From Pseudomonas koreensis (GTDB lineage Bacteria; Pseudomonadota; Gammaproteobacteria; Pseudomonadales; Pseudomonadaceae), in NCBI RefSeq assembly GCF_024169245.1, contig NZ_JALJWP010000001.1:3163501-3227500 (forward strand): 64,000 nt of DNA, read 5' to 3'. Below are positions 8,631 to 17,242 of the stretch, piece by piece (the stretch's first letter is position 1; each line of letters begins with the position of its first letter). The translations under genes were made by a program, and so were the position numbers. The notes under the pieces are model-generated. The model ran no database searches. It was given only the letters and a program-made list of their open reading frames with translations, and was not told the origin of the DNA.

Positions 8631-8703
8631 AAGTGCTGAGCGTTTGCCGATGATTCTCGGTAAAGCTCAGAATGGCCTTATAGACACTTTCTCCAGTAAA
8701 CCC

Positions 8704-8740
8704 GCCAACGTGATCCGCATCGTTAGCTGATCAACGTTGG
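8704..8740. other. Inverted repeat at the end of the RHS cassette
   Basis: GCCAACGT and ACGTTGGC form an imperfect 8-12 bp inverted repeat between the last cassette gene and the convergent EAL gene. It has no T-run. It may terminate transcription weakly or mark the cassette edge. Confidence 0.3.
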
Positions 8741-10521
8741 CCGATTAGCTGTGTCGGCTGAAGGATAGGAGCGGTGCCAGTTTCCAACAAATAAACACTA
8801 AACCCCACAACATCCTTCGCATGATGCTTAGCCTGCGAAGCTATCTCCGCAAGCTGGCTGGCATCAAGCGTTGCGCATGCTTCAGGTCGCAAATGCACCA
8901 CCCCAATCGATAACGACAACAGCGCAAACTCCTGCCGTACCCCTTGGCGGTTGGGCGCAACAAAGCAACCGGCCTCCAGATGCTCGGGGCGGTAGAAGCG
9001 GCGGCATTGGCTTTGGAAGTCGTCGAGCAGTTGGTTGAGGCGTTTGCGCCAGTCTTCGGGGCCGAGGACGAGGAGGAAGTCGTCGCCGCCGATGTGGCCG
9101 ACGAAGTCGCGGGTGGGGTCGACGCGTTCGTTGAGGCATTGCGCAAGGCAGAGCAGGACTTCGTCGCCGCGGCCATAGCCGTAGATGTCGTTGAAGGGTT
9201 TGAAGCTGTCGATGTCGACGTAGCAGATGATCGATTCGCGGGCCTGTTGCAGCAGGCGGGTGAGGCATTGCTGGATCGGTACGTTGCCCGGCAACAGGGT
9301 GAGTGGATTAGCGTAGCGCGCCTGTTGAATCTTCAGTTCGGTGATCAGTTTCAGCACGTCGATGACCCGGCCGAGGCCGAGGTAGCCGCCGTTGAGGGTG
9401 ATGATGAAGTCTTCTTCGATGCGCTGGCGGGCGCGGCTGGTGATCAGGCGGCTGACTTGCTGCAGTGACTGGCTCATTTCGACGGCGAGGAAGTCGTCGT
9501 TCATCAGGCGGCTGATCGGTTTGCGGGCGAAGAGCTCGGTGGCAAACGGTTTGAGCAGAGCGTCCGACAGGGAGTGGCGATGGACAATGCCGCAGGGCTG
9601 GCCTTGTTCGTCGAGCACCGCGAGTGAATTGAGGTTCGCCTGGCGGCGGAAGGCTTCGAGCACCGAGGCGGTTGGCGTATCACGCTGGACGGCGGGCTGG
9701 TCGTTGAGCAAGGCGCTGAGGTCGCTGCCTTCGTCGTTCAGCGCGACGGCGTTGCTGTCGTGTTTGGGCATCATGGCGCGGGCGTCGCGGGATGGATGTT
9801 CCTGAGGGCGGCCGAGCAAATAACCCTGCACCAGATCGACGCCCATTTCCGTGAGTACCGCGAGTTCTTCCGCTAACTCGATACCCTCGGCAATAACCAG
9901 TGCGCGCGAAGCCTTGGCGATTTGCAGAATCGACCCGACAAACTCTCTTTTCAATGCATCCTGATGAATGCCATCGATGAAGTGCCGGTCGATCTTCACG
10001 TAGTCCGGACGCAGTTCCGACCATAGACGAAGGCTCGAGTACCCAGCCCCCAAATCGTCCAGCGCGATGGAAAAGCCCATCGCGCGGTAATGATGCAGGG
10101 CAGTTTGCAGCAACTGAAAATCGTCGATAGGCGTTTGCTCGGTGAGTTCGATGACTACCTGGCTCGGCGGGATACCGAAGTCCTGCAACAGTTGCAACGT
10201 GCGCCCCGGTTGGTGCGCTGCTTCGAGCAAGGATTCCGGCGAGACGTTGAGGAACAGCTTGCCCGGCAACTGCTGTTCGTTGAAACGGCGACAGGCGCTT
10301 TGTCGGCAGGCGATTTCCAGTTCGCTCAATCGACCGGCCTGACGCGCTACGGCGAACAGGGCGATTGGCGAGTGCAGAGGACTGTTGGATGGGCCACGGG
10401 TGAGGGCTTCGTAACCGAGAATGCGTCGTTCGGAGAGGCAGATGATCGGCTGGAACAGGCTGTGTAAACCGCTTTGAGTCAGGATCGAGCTCAAGGCGCT
10501 CAGCTGTTCGGTCGTGGTCAT
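8731..10521 (-). CDS. EAL-CBS-GGDEF cyclic-di-GMP protein
   Basis: 596 residues. The N-terminal EAL domain keeps the catalytic motifs: EAL at 38-40, FLNVSP, VIELTE, DDLGAGYSS, YVKIDR, AEGIE and QGYLLG, so phosphodiesterase activity is likely. A CBS-pair-like segment follows (SLAVLDEQGQPCGIVHR, and ITLNGGYLGLGRVIDVL). The C-terminal GGDEF domain has GGDDF at 478-482, a permitted variant, with DIDSFKPFNDIYGY before it. No membrane segment, so it is cytosolic. The net direction (making or degrading c-di-GMP) cannot be read from sequence; adenine-nucleotide sensing by the CBS part is inference. It lies downstream of prc, separated by a terminator. Confidence 0.92.
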   Translation of the reverse strand: MTTTEQLSALSSILTQSGLHSLFQPIICLSERRILGYEALTRGPSNSPLHSPIALFAVARQAGRLSELEIACRQSACRRFNEQQLPGKLFLNVSPESLLEAAHQPGRTLQLLQDFGIPPSQVVIELTEQTPIDDFQLLQTALHHYRAMGFSIALDDLGAGYSSLRLWSELRPDYVKIDRHFIDGIHQDALKREFVGSILQIAKASRALVIAEGIELAEELAVLTEMGVDLVQGYLLGRPQEHPSRDARAMMPKHDSNAVALNDEGSDLSALLNDQPAVQRDTPTASVLEAFRRQANLNSLAVLDEQGQPCGIVHRHSLSDALLKPFATELFARKPISRLMNDDFLAVEMSQSLQQVSRLITSRARQRIEEDFIITLNGGYLGLGRVIDVLKLITELKIQQARYANPLTLLPGNVPIQQCLTRLLQQARESIICYVDIDSFKPFNDIYGYGRGDEVLLCLAQCLNERVDPTRDFVGHIGGDDFLLVLGPEDWRKRLNQLLDDFQSQCRRFYRPEHLEAGCFVAPNRQGVRQEFALLSLSIGVVHLRPEACATLDASQLAEIASQAKHHAKDVVGFSVYLLETGTAPILQPTQLIGQR

Positions 10522-10537
10522 GGCAGTCTCTGGCGAT

Positions 10538-10570
10538 AAAAAAAGGACCGGGAGCGCTTGCTCCCGGTCC
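10538..10570 (-). terminator. Rho-independent terminator of prc
   Basis: On the minus strand GGACCGGGAG and CTCCCGGTCC form a 10-bp stem with a short loop, followed by seven T residues. It lies between the prc stop and the EAL-gene start. Confidence 0.85.
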
Positions 10571-10639
10571 TTTATTGCACGACAGAATGATGACTGTTTG
10601 ATGACGATCCGAGGATCGTCAGCACTAATTTGCCATCAC

Positions 10640-12724
10640 TTACTTCTTGGCCACCTGATTGCTCAGCTTCAGATAATCCAGCAGTACGCGCCCGGTTTCG
10701 CTCAGGTAGGCATCGTCTTCCGGTTTGACCTTGTCCGGCTCGGCAGCGGCCAGTGCGTCCTCGTCTTCTTTCTTCAGCTCTTTGAGCGGTTCTTCGCCTT
10801 TGGCCTTGCGACGGATGTTCTCCATCGCCAGCTGCTTGGCGTCGATGTCGGCGTGCTGGGCACGACGATCGGCTTCGTTGAGGCTGACGGTTTTTTCTTC
10901 CATCAGTTTCTGCGCCAGGGCCAGCTTGTCGCGGATGAACACGAACTCGGCATCCTTGTTGGTGCGCGCGTCATGTTCGGACTTCAACTGAGCGAGGAAC
11001 GGCTTGAACGGATCGGCCGCCGGTTTGATCGCCGCGCGGATGGTGTCCCACGGCATGGCTTCCGGCAGGGCGCTTTCGCCGATTTCCTTGGTGTCGATCA
11101 GCGACGGATAATCGATGTCTGGCAGCACGCCCTGATGCTGGGTGCTCTGCCCGGAGACGCGGTAGAACTTGGCCAGGGTCAGTTTCAGTTCGCCATGGTT
11201 CAGCGGCTGAATGGTCTGCACGGTGCCTTTGCCGAAGGTCTGGCCACCGATGATCAGCGCGCGGTGATAGTCCTGCATGGCGCCGGCGAAGATCTCCGAA
11301 GCCGAGGCGGACAGGCGGTTGACCAGCAGCGCCATCGGGCCTTTGTAGAACGCGCCAGGGTTTTCGTCTTCGAGCACGTCGACCCGGCCGTCGGCATTAC
11401 GCACCAGTACGGTCGGGCCTTTGTCGATGAACAGGCTGGTCAGCTCGGTGGCTTCCTGCAGGGAACCGCCGCCGTTGTTGCGCAGGTCGATGACCACGCC
11501 GTCCACTTTGTCTTTCTGCAACTCGGTGAGCAGCTTCTTGACGTCGCGAGTGGTGCTCTTGTAATCCGGGTCGCCGGCACGGAACGCCTTGAAGTCGAGG
11601 TAGAAAGCCGGGATCTCGATCACGCCAAGTTTGTAGTCCTTGCCGTCCTGTTTCAGGCTGAGGATCGACTTTTTCACGGCCTGGTCTTCGAGCTTCACCG
11701 CTTCACGGGTGATCGGCACGATCTTGGTGGTCTGGTCATTCGGCGCATTGCTCGCCGGGATCACTTCCAGACGCACCACGGTGCCTTTCGGACCGCGAAT
11801 CAATTTGACCACTTCGTCCAGACGCCAGCCGACCACGTCGACCATTTCCTTGTTGCCTTGGGCAACGCCGATGATCTTGTCCGCCGGAGCGACCTGCTTG
11901 GTTTTGTCAGCCGGGCCGGCCGGTACCAGACGTACGACTTTCACTTGATCGTTGTCGCTCTGCAACACGGCACCGATGCCCTCAAGGGACAGGCTCATGT
12001 TGATGTCGAAGTTTTCCGCGTTATCCGGCGACAGATAATTGGTGTGCGGGTCGTAGGACATGGCGAAGGTGTTGATGTACGCCTGGAAGATGTCTTCGGC
12101 ACGGGTCTGGTCCAGGCGCGCCAGCTGATTCTTGTAGCGCTTGGTCAGGGTTTCCTGGATCTGCTTCGGCTCTTTGCCGGCGATCTTCTGGCGCAGCACT
12201 TCGTCCTTGACGCGTTTGCGCCACAGGTCGTCGAGTTCTGCGGTGGACTTGAGCCATGGCGCGTCCTTGCGATCGATCAGCAAGGTCTCCTTGGTGTTGA
12301 AGTCCATCTTGTCGACGCCCTTGTTCAGCTCGGCAAGGGCGAAGTCCAGACGCGCTTTGACGCGGTCCAGGTAGCGCTTGTAGATGGTGAACCCGGCGTT
12401 GAGGTCGCCGCTTTTGAGGAAGTCGTCGAACTGGGTCTTCCACTTGTCGAATTCGGCGATGTCGCTGGCCATGAAATAGCTGCGGGACGGGTCGAGCAGC
12501 TTGATGTAGCTGTCGTAGATGATCACCGAGCGCGCATCGTCGAGCGGCGGCTTGCTGTAGTGGTGACGCTTGAGCAACTCGACGACGTTCAGGCTGGCGA
12601 TGACTTCATCGCGATCAGGCTGCAACTTGTCCCAGCTGTTGGCTGCGAATGTGGTGCCCGACACCGGCAACAGACCGATACCGATGAAAAGAGCGAGGGC
12701 GGTGCTGGGGAGCAGATGCTTCAT
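10640..12724 (-). CDS. prc: Carboxy-terminal processing protease Prc (AlgO)
   Basis: 694 residues from the ATG at 12724, which opens a clear signal peptide (MKHLLPSTALALFIGIG, cut after TFAA); a start 33 bases earlier would spoil it. Order: N-terminal tail-specific protease domain, PDZ domain (SLEGIGAVLQSDNDQVKVVR ... IIGVAQG), then an S41 protease core with VIDLRNNGGGS, the catalytic Ser in LSASASEIFAGA and the catalytic Lys in FGKGTVQT. It is a periplasmic protease that cleaves non-polar C-termini. In P. aeruginosa the homologue acts on MucA and alginate control; carrying that role here is inference. Confidence 0.95.
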   Translation of the reverse strand: MKHLLPSTALALFIGIGLLPVSGTTFAANSWDKLQPDRDEVIASLNVVELLKRHHYSKPPLDDARSVIIYDSYIKLLDPSRSYFMASDIAEFDKWKTQFDDFLKSGDLNAGFTIYKRYLDRVKARLDFALAELNKGVDKMDFNTKETLLIDRKDAPWLKSTAELDDLWRKRVKDEVLRQKIAGKEPKQIQETLTKRYKNQLARLDQTRAEDIFQAYINTFAMSYDPHTNYLSPDNAENFDINMSLSLEGIGAVLQSDNDQVKVVRLVPAGPADKTKQVAPADKIIGVAQGNKEMVDVVGWRLDEVVKLIRGPKGTVVRLEVIPASNAPNDQTTKIVPITREAVKLEDQAVKKSILSLKQDGKDYKLGVIEIPAFYLDFKAFRAGDPDYKSTTRDVKKLLTELQKDKVDGVVIDLRNNGGGSLQEATELTSLFIDKGPTVLVRNADGRVDVLEDENPGAFYKGPMALLVNRLSASASEIFAGAMQDYHRALIIGGQTFGKGTVQTIQPLNHGELKLTLAKFYRVSGQSTQHQGVLPDIDYPSLIDTKEIGESALPEAMPWDTIRAAIKPAADPFKPFLAQLKSEHDARTNKDAEFVFIRDKLALAQKLMEEKTVSLNEADRRAQHADIDAKQLAMENIRRKAKGEEPLKELKKEDEDALAAAEPDKVKPEDDAYLSETGRVLLDYLKLSNQVAKK

Positions 12725-12807
12725 GCTGATTCGACGCGGGGACAATTGATAACGCATATTAGGCCGTCTTTGAAGTCGCCGGTTCTTTGAGAGCCGGTCG
12801 CATAATG

Positions 12808-12837
12808 CAAAAAGCCCGGCGCTACAGCTTCGGGCTC
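12808..12837 (-). terminator. Terminator-like hairpin upstream of prc
   Basis: Read on the minus strand, AGCCCG pairs with CGGGCT and is followed by TTTTT. It lies in the space between divergent prc and the oxidoreductase gene, about 85 bases before the prc start, so it could act as an attenuator in the prc leader. No upstream minus-strand gene needs it. Confidence 0.45.
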
Positions 12838-12862
12838 AGTCCAGACTCACTATGGAGGCAGT

Positions 12863-13825
12863 GTGAAGGCATTGCAAGGCGTTGAAGGTCAAGTGGCATG
12901 GGTTGAAGAGCCGAGTCCTACATGTGATGTAGGACAAGTCCGCATCCGTGTGGCGGCAGCTGGCCTCAATCGGGCCGATTTATTACAGAAGGCAGGGCTT
13001 TATCCGCCGCCGCCGGGTGCCAGCCAAGTGCTCGGTCTTGAGTGCTCCGGTGTGGTCAGCGAGGTCGGTGCGGGCTCGTCCTGGCAGGTCGGCGATCGGG
13101 TCTGCGCCTTGCTGGCCGGGGGCGGCATGGCCGAAGAAGTGGTCGTCGACGGACGGCATGTGCTGCCGGTGCCCGAGGGCGTTTCGCTGATCGAAGCGGC
13201 AGCGTTGCCCGAGGTGTACGCCACCGTCTGGCTGAATGTGTTTCAACTTGCAGCGTTGAAACCCGGTGAGAAAATTCTCCTGCACGCCGGCGCAAGTGGA
13301 ATCGGTTCAGCGGCCATTCAGCTGTGCAAGGCGTTCGGTAACCCGTGCTGGGTCAGCGTCGGTTCCGCCGAGCGTCTGGCTTACTGCGAAGCGCTGGGTG
13401 CCCAGGGCGGCGTGGTGCGCACCGATGACATCGAGAGCCTGCGCGACTTTGGGCCGTTCGATGTGATTCTCGACCCGGTGGGCGGCAATTATTCAGCGCT
13501 GAACCTCAAACTGATGGCGCTGGACGGGCGCTGGGTGCTGATCGGTTTGATGGGCGGACGCGAGGCGACGCTGGATCTGGCGCAGGTGTTGGGCAAGCGT
13601 GTGCAACTGCTCGGTTCGACGTTGCGCAGCCGTGACGATCAGTTCAAGGCCGATCTGCTCAGCGATCTGGGCCAGCATGTCTGGCCGCTGTTTGCCGAGG
13701 GGCGCTTGCGTCCGCAGTTGGCCAAAGCGTTTGCGGTGAAGGATGCCGAAGCGGCGTTTGCCGAGCTGGCAAGCAACACGGTGGCGGGCAAGTTGGTGTT
13801 GGTGATTGACGACAGTCTTAGCTGA
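12863..13825 (+). CDS. NAD(P)H:quinone oxidoreductase, zinc-independent MDR family
   Basis: 320 residues, GTG start after GGAGG. The sequence has the MDR signature (GLNRADLLQKAG, GLECSGVVSEVG) and the nucleotide-binding motif HAGASGIGSAAIQL near residue 145. The zinc-binding cysteines of alcohol dehydrogenases are missing, as in the QOR/PIG3 branch. It likely reduces quinones with NADPH in the cytosol. It is divergent from prc, and a REP pair follows. Confidence 0.9.
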   Translation: MKALQGVEGQVAWVEEPSPTCDVGQVRIRVAAAGLNRADLLQKAGLYPPPPGASQVLGLECSGVVSEVGAGSSWQVGDRVCALLAGGGMAEEVVVDGRHVLPVPEGVSLIEAAALPEVYATVWLNVFQLAALKPGEKILLHAGASGIGSAAIQLCKAFGNPCWVSVGSAERLAYCEALGAQGGVVRTDDIESLRDFGPFDVILDPVGGNYSALNLKLMALDGRWVLIGLMGGREATLDLAQVLGKRVQLLGSTLRSRDDQFKADLLSDLGQHVWPLFAEGRLRPQLAKAFAVKDAEAAFAELASNTVAGKLVLVIDDSLS

Positions 13826-13838
13826 CACAACAGGTTCC

Positions 13839-13928
13839 TGTAGGAGTGAGCCTGCTCGCGATTGCGGCGTGTCAGCCAACATCAATGCTGACTGGAACAC
13901 CGCCATCGCGAGCAGGCTCACTCCTACA
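13839..13928. repeat. REP inverted pair
   Basis: TGTAGGAGTGAGCCTGCTCG and its inverted copy ending CACTCCTACA face each other across ~45 bases. This is the abundant short extragenic palindrome of fluorescent pseudomonads. It lies between convergent genes. Confidence 0.85.
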
Positions 13929-13939
13929 TGAAATCTTCG

Positions 13940-14593
13940 TCATTTCCAGAGATGGATCGGCCAGCCGGCCTTCTCTGCGTGCTCAAGCAGCACCGGATCC
14001 GGGTTGACCACATGCGGGAAGTCCACCTTCAGTAGCAATGGCAGATCATTGCGTGAGTCGGAATAGAAGCTCGCGCCTTCGAGGTTTTCTTCTTCGGCAT
14101 CGAGCCATTCCAGCAAACGGGTGATCTTGCCTTCGCGATACGTCAGGGTGCCGACGGTGTTGCCGCTATACACGCCATGGGTGACTTCCAGTTCGATGGC
14201 CAATATTTCGTCGATGCCCAGGCGATCAGCGATCGGACCAACCAGATGTGTGCCCGACGCCGAGATCACCAGAATCCGGTCGCCGGCCTTGCGGTGGGCG
14301 GCGATGGTTTTGGTCGCGTCGCTGAAGATGATCGGTTCGATGAAGTCTTCAACCCACGGCCCGACCAAGTGTTCGATTTCCTCCGGCGTACGCCCGATCA
14401 TCGGTTCGAGGCTGAAGTCCATGTACTCTTCCATGCGCAATTTGCCATGGCTGTACGCGTCCATCAGCTCGTTGTTGCGGCGCATGAACGACTCGGGATC
14501 GACCCAGCCGAGGCGCCCCATCTGCTCGCACCAGAGGGTGGCGCAGTCGCCGTGGATCAACGTATCGTCCAGATCAAAAATTGCCAGGGCCAT
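13940..14593 (-). CDS. HAD-superfamily IB phosphatase
   Basis: 217 residues. Motif I is DLDDTL at residues 7-12; motif II is seen in VISASGTH, and motif III in the SDSRNDLPLL region. The PSPase-like cap places it in subfamily IB, which hydrolyses phosphomonoesters such as phosphoserine. The substrate is unknown. It follows the ABC importer and phosphodiesterase genes on the same strand, 34 bases after the ATPase gene, so it may finish the breakdown of an imported phosphoester. Confidence 0.88.
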   Translation of the reverse strand: MALAIFDLDDTLIHGDCATLWCEQMGRLGWVDPESFMRRNNELMDAYSHGKLRMEEYMDFSLEPMIGRTPEEIEHLVGPWVEDFIEPIIFSDATKTIAAHRKAGDRILVISASGTHLVGPIADRLGIDEILAIELEVTHGVYSGNTVGTLTYREGKITRLLEWLDAEEENLEGASFYSDSRNDLPLLLKVDFPHVVNPDPVLLEHAEKAGWPIHLWK

Positions 14594-14627
14594 CAGTGCA
14601 GTTCTCTCTTCAACGTCAGCAAAGTCA

Positions 14628-15617
14628 TCAGGCTACCTCACACAAGGCTGTCGCATCGATGGAAAGTGCCAGGCGTTGTCCGTCGGGATGCAGATCGGCG
14701 GCCGAGCGGTTGAGCACATCGACCACCAGTTCCACGCCGCGCGCTTCGACACGATAGCGAATGACGTTGCCGAGCAGGCTGTGGCTGCGGATCTGCGCGT
14801 CCAGTTCGCCGTCGAGGCTCAGTTCGATGGCTTCCGGGCGGACGGCGATGCGGTGGTTGATCGGCCGTTGCAACAGCTTTGACGCAGCCTCGGCATCAAG
14901 GAGGTTGTAGTTGCCGATGAAGCCGGCGGCGAACACATCGACCGGTGCGGTGTAGAGGGTTTCGGCGTCGCCGCTCTGTACGATCTTTCCCTGATTCATC
15001 AGGAAAATGCGATCGGACATGGTCAGCGCTTCTTCCTGATCGTGGGTAACGAAGATCGTGGTCAGGCCGAGTTCGCGCTGGATCTGACGGATCTGTTCGC
15101 GCAGGTGCTTGCGAATCCGTGCATCGAGTGCCGACAGCGGCTCATCCAGCAGCAACAAGCGCGGGCGGGTCACCAGCGAACGGGCGAGGGCGACACGTTG
15201 GCACTGACCACCGGACAGTTGATGCGGATAGCGGCTGGCGAAGTCGTGCAGTTCAACCAGTTTCAACACTTCAGCGACGCGCTTGTGGCTGTCATCGGCA
15301 TTGACCTTTTGCATGCGCAAGCCGAAGGCAACGTTCTGTTGGACAGTCATGTTGGGGAACAGCGCATAACTCTGAAAGACCATGCCGATGCCGCGTTTCT
15401 GCGGACTCAACGGCACGATGTCGACACCGTCGAGGAGGATCTGGCCGCCATCCACCGGCGTCAGTCCGGCGATGCAGCGCAACAAAGTCGACTTGCCGCA
15501 CCCGGACGGACCGAGCAGGGTGACGAACTCGCCTTTGTTGATTTCGCAATCGATGTCGCTGAATACCGTGGTGCCGGCATAACTTTTCTGCAGGTTTTGG
15601 ACGCTGACGTAGCTCAT
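14628..15617 (-). CDS. ABC transporter ATP-binding protein (PotA-like)
   Basis: 329 residues from the ATG at 15617, which overlaps the stop of the upstream permease gene (ATGA). A much longer upstream frame exists but lies over the permease. Walker A is GPSGCGKST, the signature LSGGQCQRVALARS (Gln where Gln/Arg is usual), Walker B LLLLDEPLSALD, and the switch His sits in FVTHDQEEA. A C-terminal TOBE-like regulatory domain follows. It energises the importer in the inner membrane. Family relatives carry polyamines, iron or phosphonates. Confidence 0.93.
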   Translation of the reverse strand: MSYVSVQNLQKSYAGTTVFSDIDCEINKGEFVTLLGPSGCGKSTLLRCIAGLTPVDGGQILLDGVDIVPLSPQKRGIGMVFQSYALFPNMTVQQNVAFGLRMQKVNADDSHKRVAEVLKLVELHDFASRYPHQLSGGQCQRVALARSLVTRPRLLLLDEPLSALDARIRKHLREQIRQIQRELGLTTIFVTHDQEEALTMSDRIFLMNQGKIVQSGDAETLYTAPVDVFAAGFIGNYNLLDAEAASKLLQRPINHRIAVRPEAIELSLDGELDAQIRSHSLLGNVIRYRVEARGVELVVDVLNRSAADLHPDGQRLALSIDATALCEVA

Positions 15618-16414
15618 TCGCTTTTGTCCTTGTTCAAGATGTTGGCGATCCAGGTCAGGACCAGCACGAAGAAGAAATACGAGATGACCAGCGCACTGGT
15701 GAAGTGACCACTGCTGTTGCGCATGTTGTTCAGATACACCTGCAGGGTTTCGTAGCGCGTGCCGACCAGAATATTGGCGAATACGAACTCGCCGAAGAGG
15801 AACGAGAACGACAGCAGCAACGCCACCATCAGACCCTTGCGCAAATTCGGCAGCACCACCAGGAACGCCGCTTGAAAGGTGCTGGCGCCGAGCAGTTGCG
15901 CAGCATCCATCAGATCGCGCAGGTTGATCGCTTGCAGGTTGTTGGTTATCGCCCGGTACATGAAGGGCAGCGCCACGGTGAAGTAGCAGCCGATCAGAAT
16001 CCAGGGCGTGCCGACCATCGCCATCGGCCCGGAACCATAGAGCTGCAACAGCCCCACCGAGGACACCACCGGCGGTACCGCGAAGGGCAGGAGGATGAGG
16101 ATGTTCATCAGCGCATCGAGTTTCGGAAAGTGGTAATGCACGACGAACAGCAGCGGCAGGATCAGCACCACCGACAAGACCAAAGCGCCGACACAGACGA
16201 TCAGCGATTGGCCGAACGCGTGCAGAAACCGCGGATCGCTCCACAGCTGGATGTACCACTTGAAGGTGAAGCCGCTGGGCAGAATCGTCGCCGACCAACT
16301 GCTGGCGATCGAGTAGACCAGCGTGCCCGCCAGCGGCAACAACAGGATGGCGAACAGCAGGTAGACCACGACGCGGTGGTAGAGGCCGGCCGGGCCGGAT
16401 TCAGCGCGAGACAT
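15614..16414 (-). CDS. ABC transporter permease (second)
   Basis: 266 residues, about six membrane helices starting VVVYLLFAILLLPLAGTLVY. The cytoplasmic coupling loop is seen in LMDAAQLLGASTFQAAFLVV (EAA-like). It overlaps the ATPase gene by four bases and the upstream permease gene by 14. Together they form the heterodimeric channel of a binding-protein-dependent importer. Confidence 0.93.
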   Translation of the reverse strand: MSRAESGPAGLYHRVVVYLLFAILLLPLAGTLVYSIASSWSATILPSGFTFKWYIQLWSDPRFLHAFGQSLIVCVGALVLSVVLILPLLFVVHYHFPKLDALMNILILLPFAVPPVVSSVGLLQLYGSGPMAMVGTPWILIGCYFTVALPFMYRAITNNLQAINLRDLMDAAQLLGASTFQAAFLVVLPNLRKGLMVALLLSFSFLFGEFVFANILVGTRYETLQVYLNNMRNSSGHFTSALVISYFFFVLVLTWIANILNKDKSE

Positions 16415-17237
16415 GGTAGCTCCTCTTCAACAACAGTTGATGCACGACGGTGACGATGGTCATCAGCGCCACAAGCACCACGGCCAGGGCGCTGGCCAGG
16501 TTCGGATCAAGGGAAATGTCGCCGGAGACCATCGCTGCAATACGAATCGGCAGGACGTTGAAGTTGCCGGTGGTCAGCGCATAAACCGTGGCGTAGGCGC
16601 CAAGGGCGTTGGCCAGCAGGATGACGAAAGTACCGAGCAACGCCGGGGTCAGCACCGGCAGACCGATGTGTCGCCAGAACTGCCAGCCGTTGGCGCCGAG
16701 CAACGCGGCGGACTCGCGCCAGTCTTCGCGCAAGGCGTCGAAGGCGGGGTAGAGCAGCAGCACGCCGAGGGGAATCTGGAAGTAGGTGTAGAGGATGATC
16801 AGGCCGGTTTTCGAGTACAGATTGAAATCCTGAATGATCCCCGACTGCTTCAGCATGATGGTGATGCTGCCGTTGAAACCGAGCAGGATGATGAACGCGA
16901 ACGCCAGCGGCACGCCGGCGAAGTTGCTGGTCATGTTGGCAAAGGCGTTCACAAAGTTGCGCAGCTTCGAATCGACTCGGCGCAGGGAATACGCACCTAG
17001 CACGGCAATGATGATGCCGAATACGCTCGACCAGAAACTGATCTCAAGGCTGTACTGGATCGCCTGCCGATAGAACTTCGAACTGAAAACCTTGCTGAAG
17101 TTGGCCAGTCCCCAGCCGGCCTCTTCCGATTGCAGGCTGTTGATCATCACCCAGACCAGCGGGGCGATTTCGAAGACGATAAAGAACAGCGCGAAGGGCA
17201 CCAGACACAGCGCCGCGAGCCATTTGCCGCGAGTCAT
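16401..17237 (-). CDS. ABC transporter permease (first)
   Basis: 278 residues from the ATG at 17237; an in-frame GTG 27 bases upstream would overlap the phosphodiesterase stop. The chosen start opens a membrane helix directly (MTRGKWLAALCLVPFALFF). It has about six helices and an EAA-like loop (WRESAALLGANGWQFWRHIG). It is the partner of the adjacent permease. It lies six bases after the phosphodiesterase gene. Confidence 0.92.
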   Translation of the reverse strand: MTRGKWLAALCLVPFALFFIVFEIAPLVWVMINSLQSEEAGWGLANFSKVFSSKFYRQAIQYSLEISFWSSVFGIIIAVLGAYSLRRVDSKLRNFVNAFANMTSNFAGVPLAFAFIILLGFNGSITIMLKQSGIIQDFNLYSKTGLIILYTYFQIPLGVLLLYPAFDALREDWRESAALLGANGWQFWRHIGLPVLTPALLGTFVILLANALGAYATVYALTTGNFNVLPIRIAAMVSGDISLDPNLASALAVVLVALMTIVTVVHQLLLKRSYHVSR

Positions 17238-17242
17238 GGAGT

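Noticed and set aside
10514..12790. A 758-codon plus-strand frame opposite prc
   Set aside because: Prc is complete with signal peptide and catalytic residues; the opposite frame is the usual high-GC shadow.
15618..16298. Upstream extension of the ABC ATPase frame to 16298
   Set aside because: It would overlap the permease gene; the ATPase start at 15617 overlaps the permease stop by ATGA.
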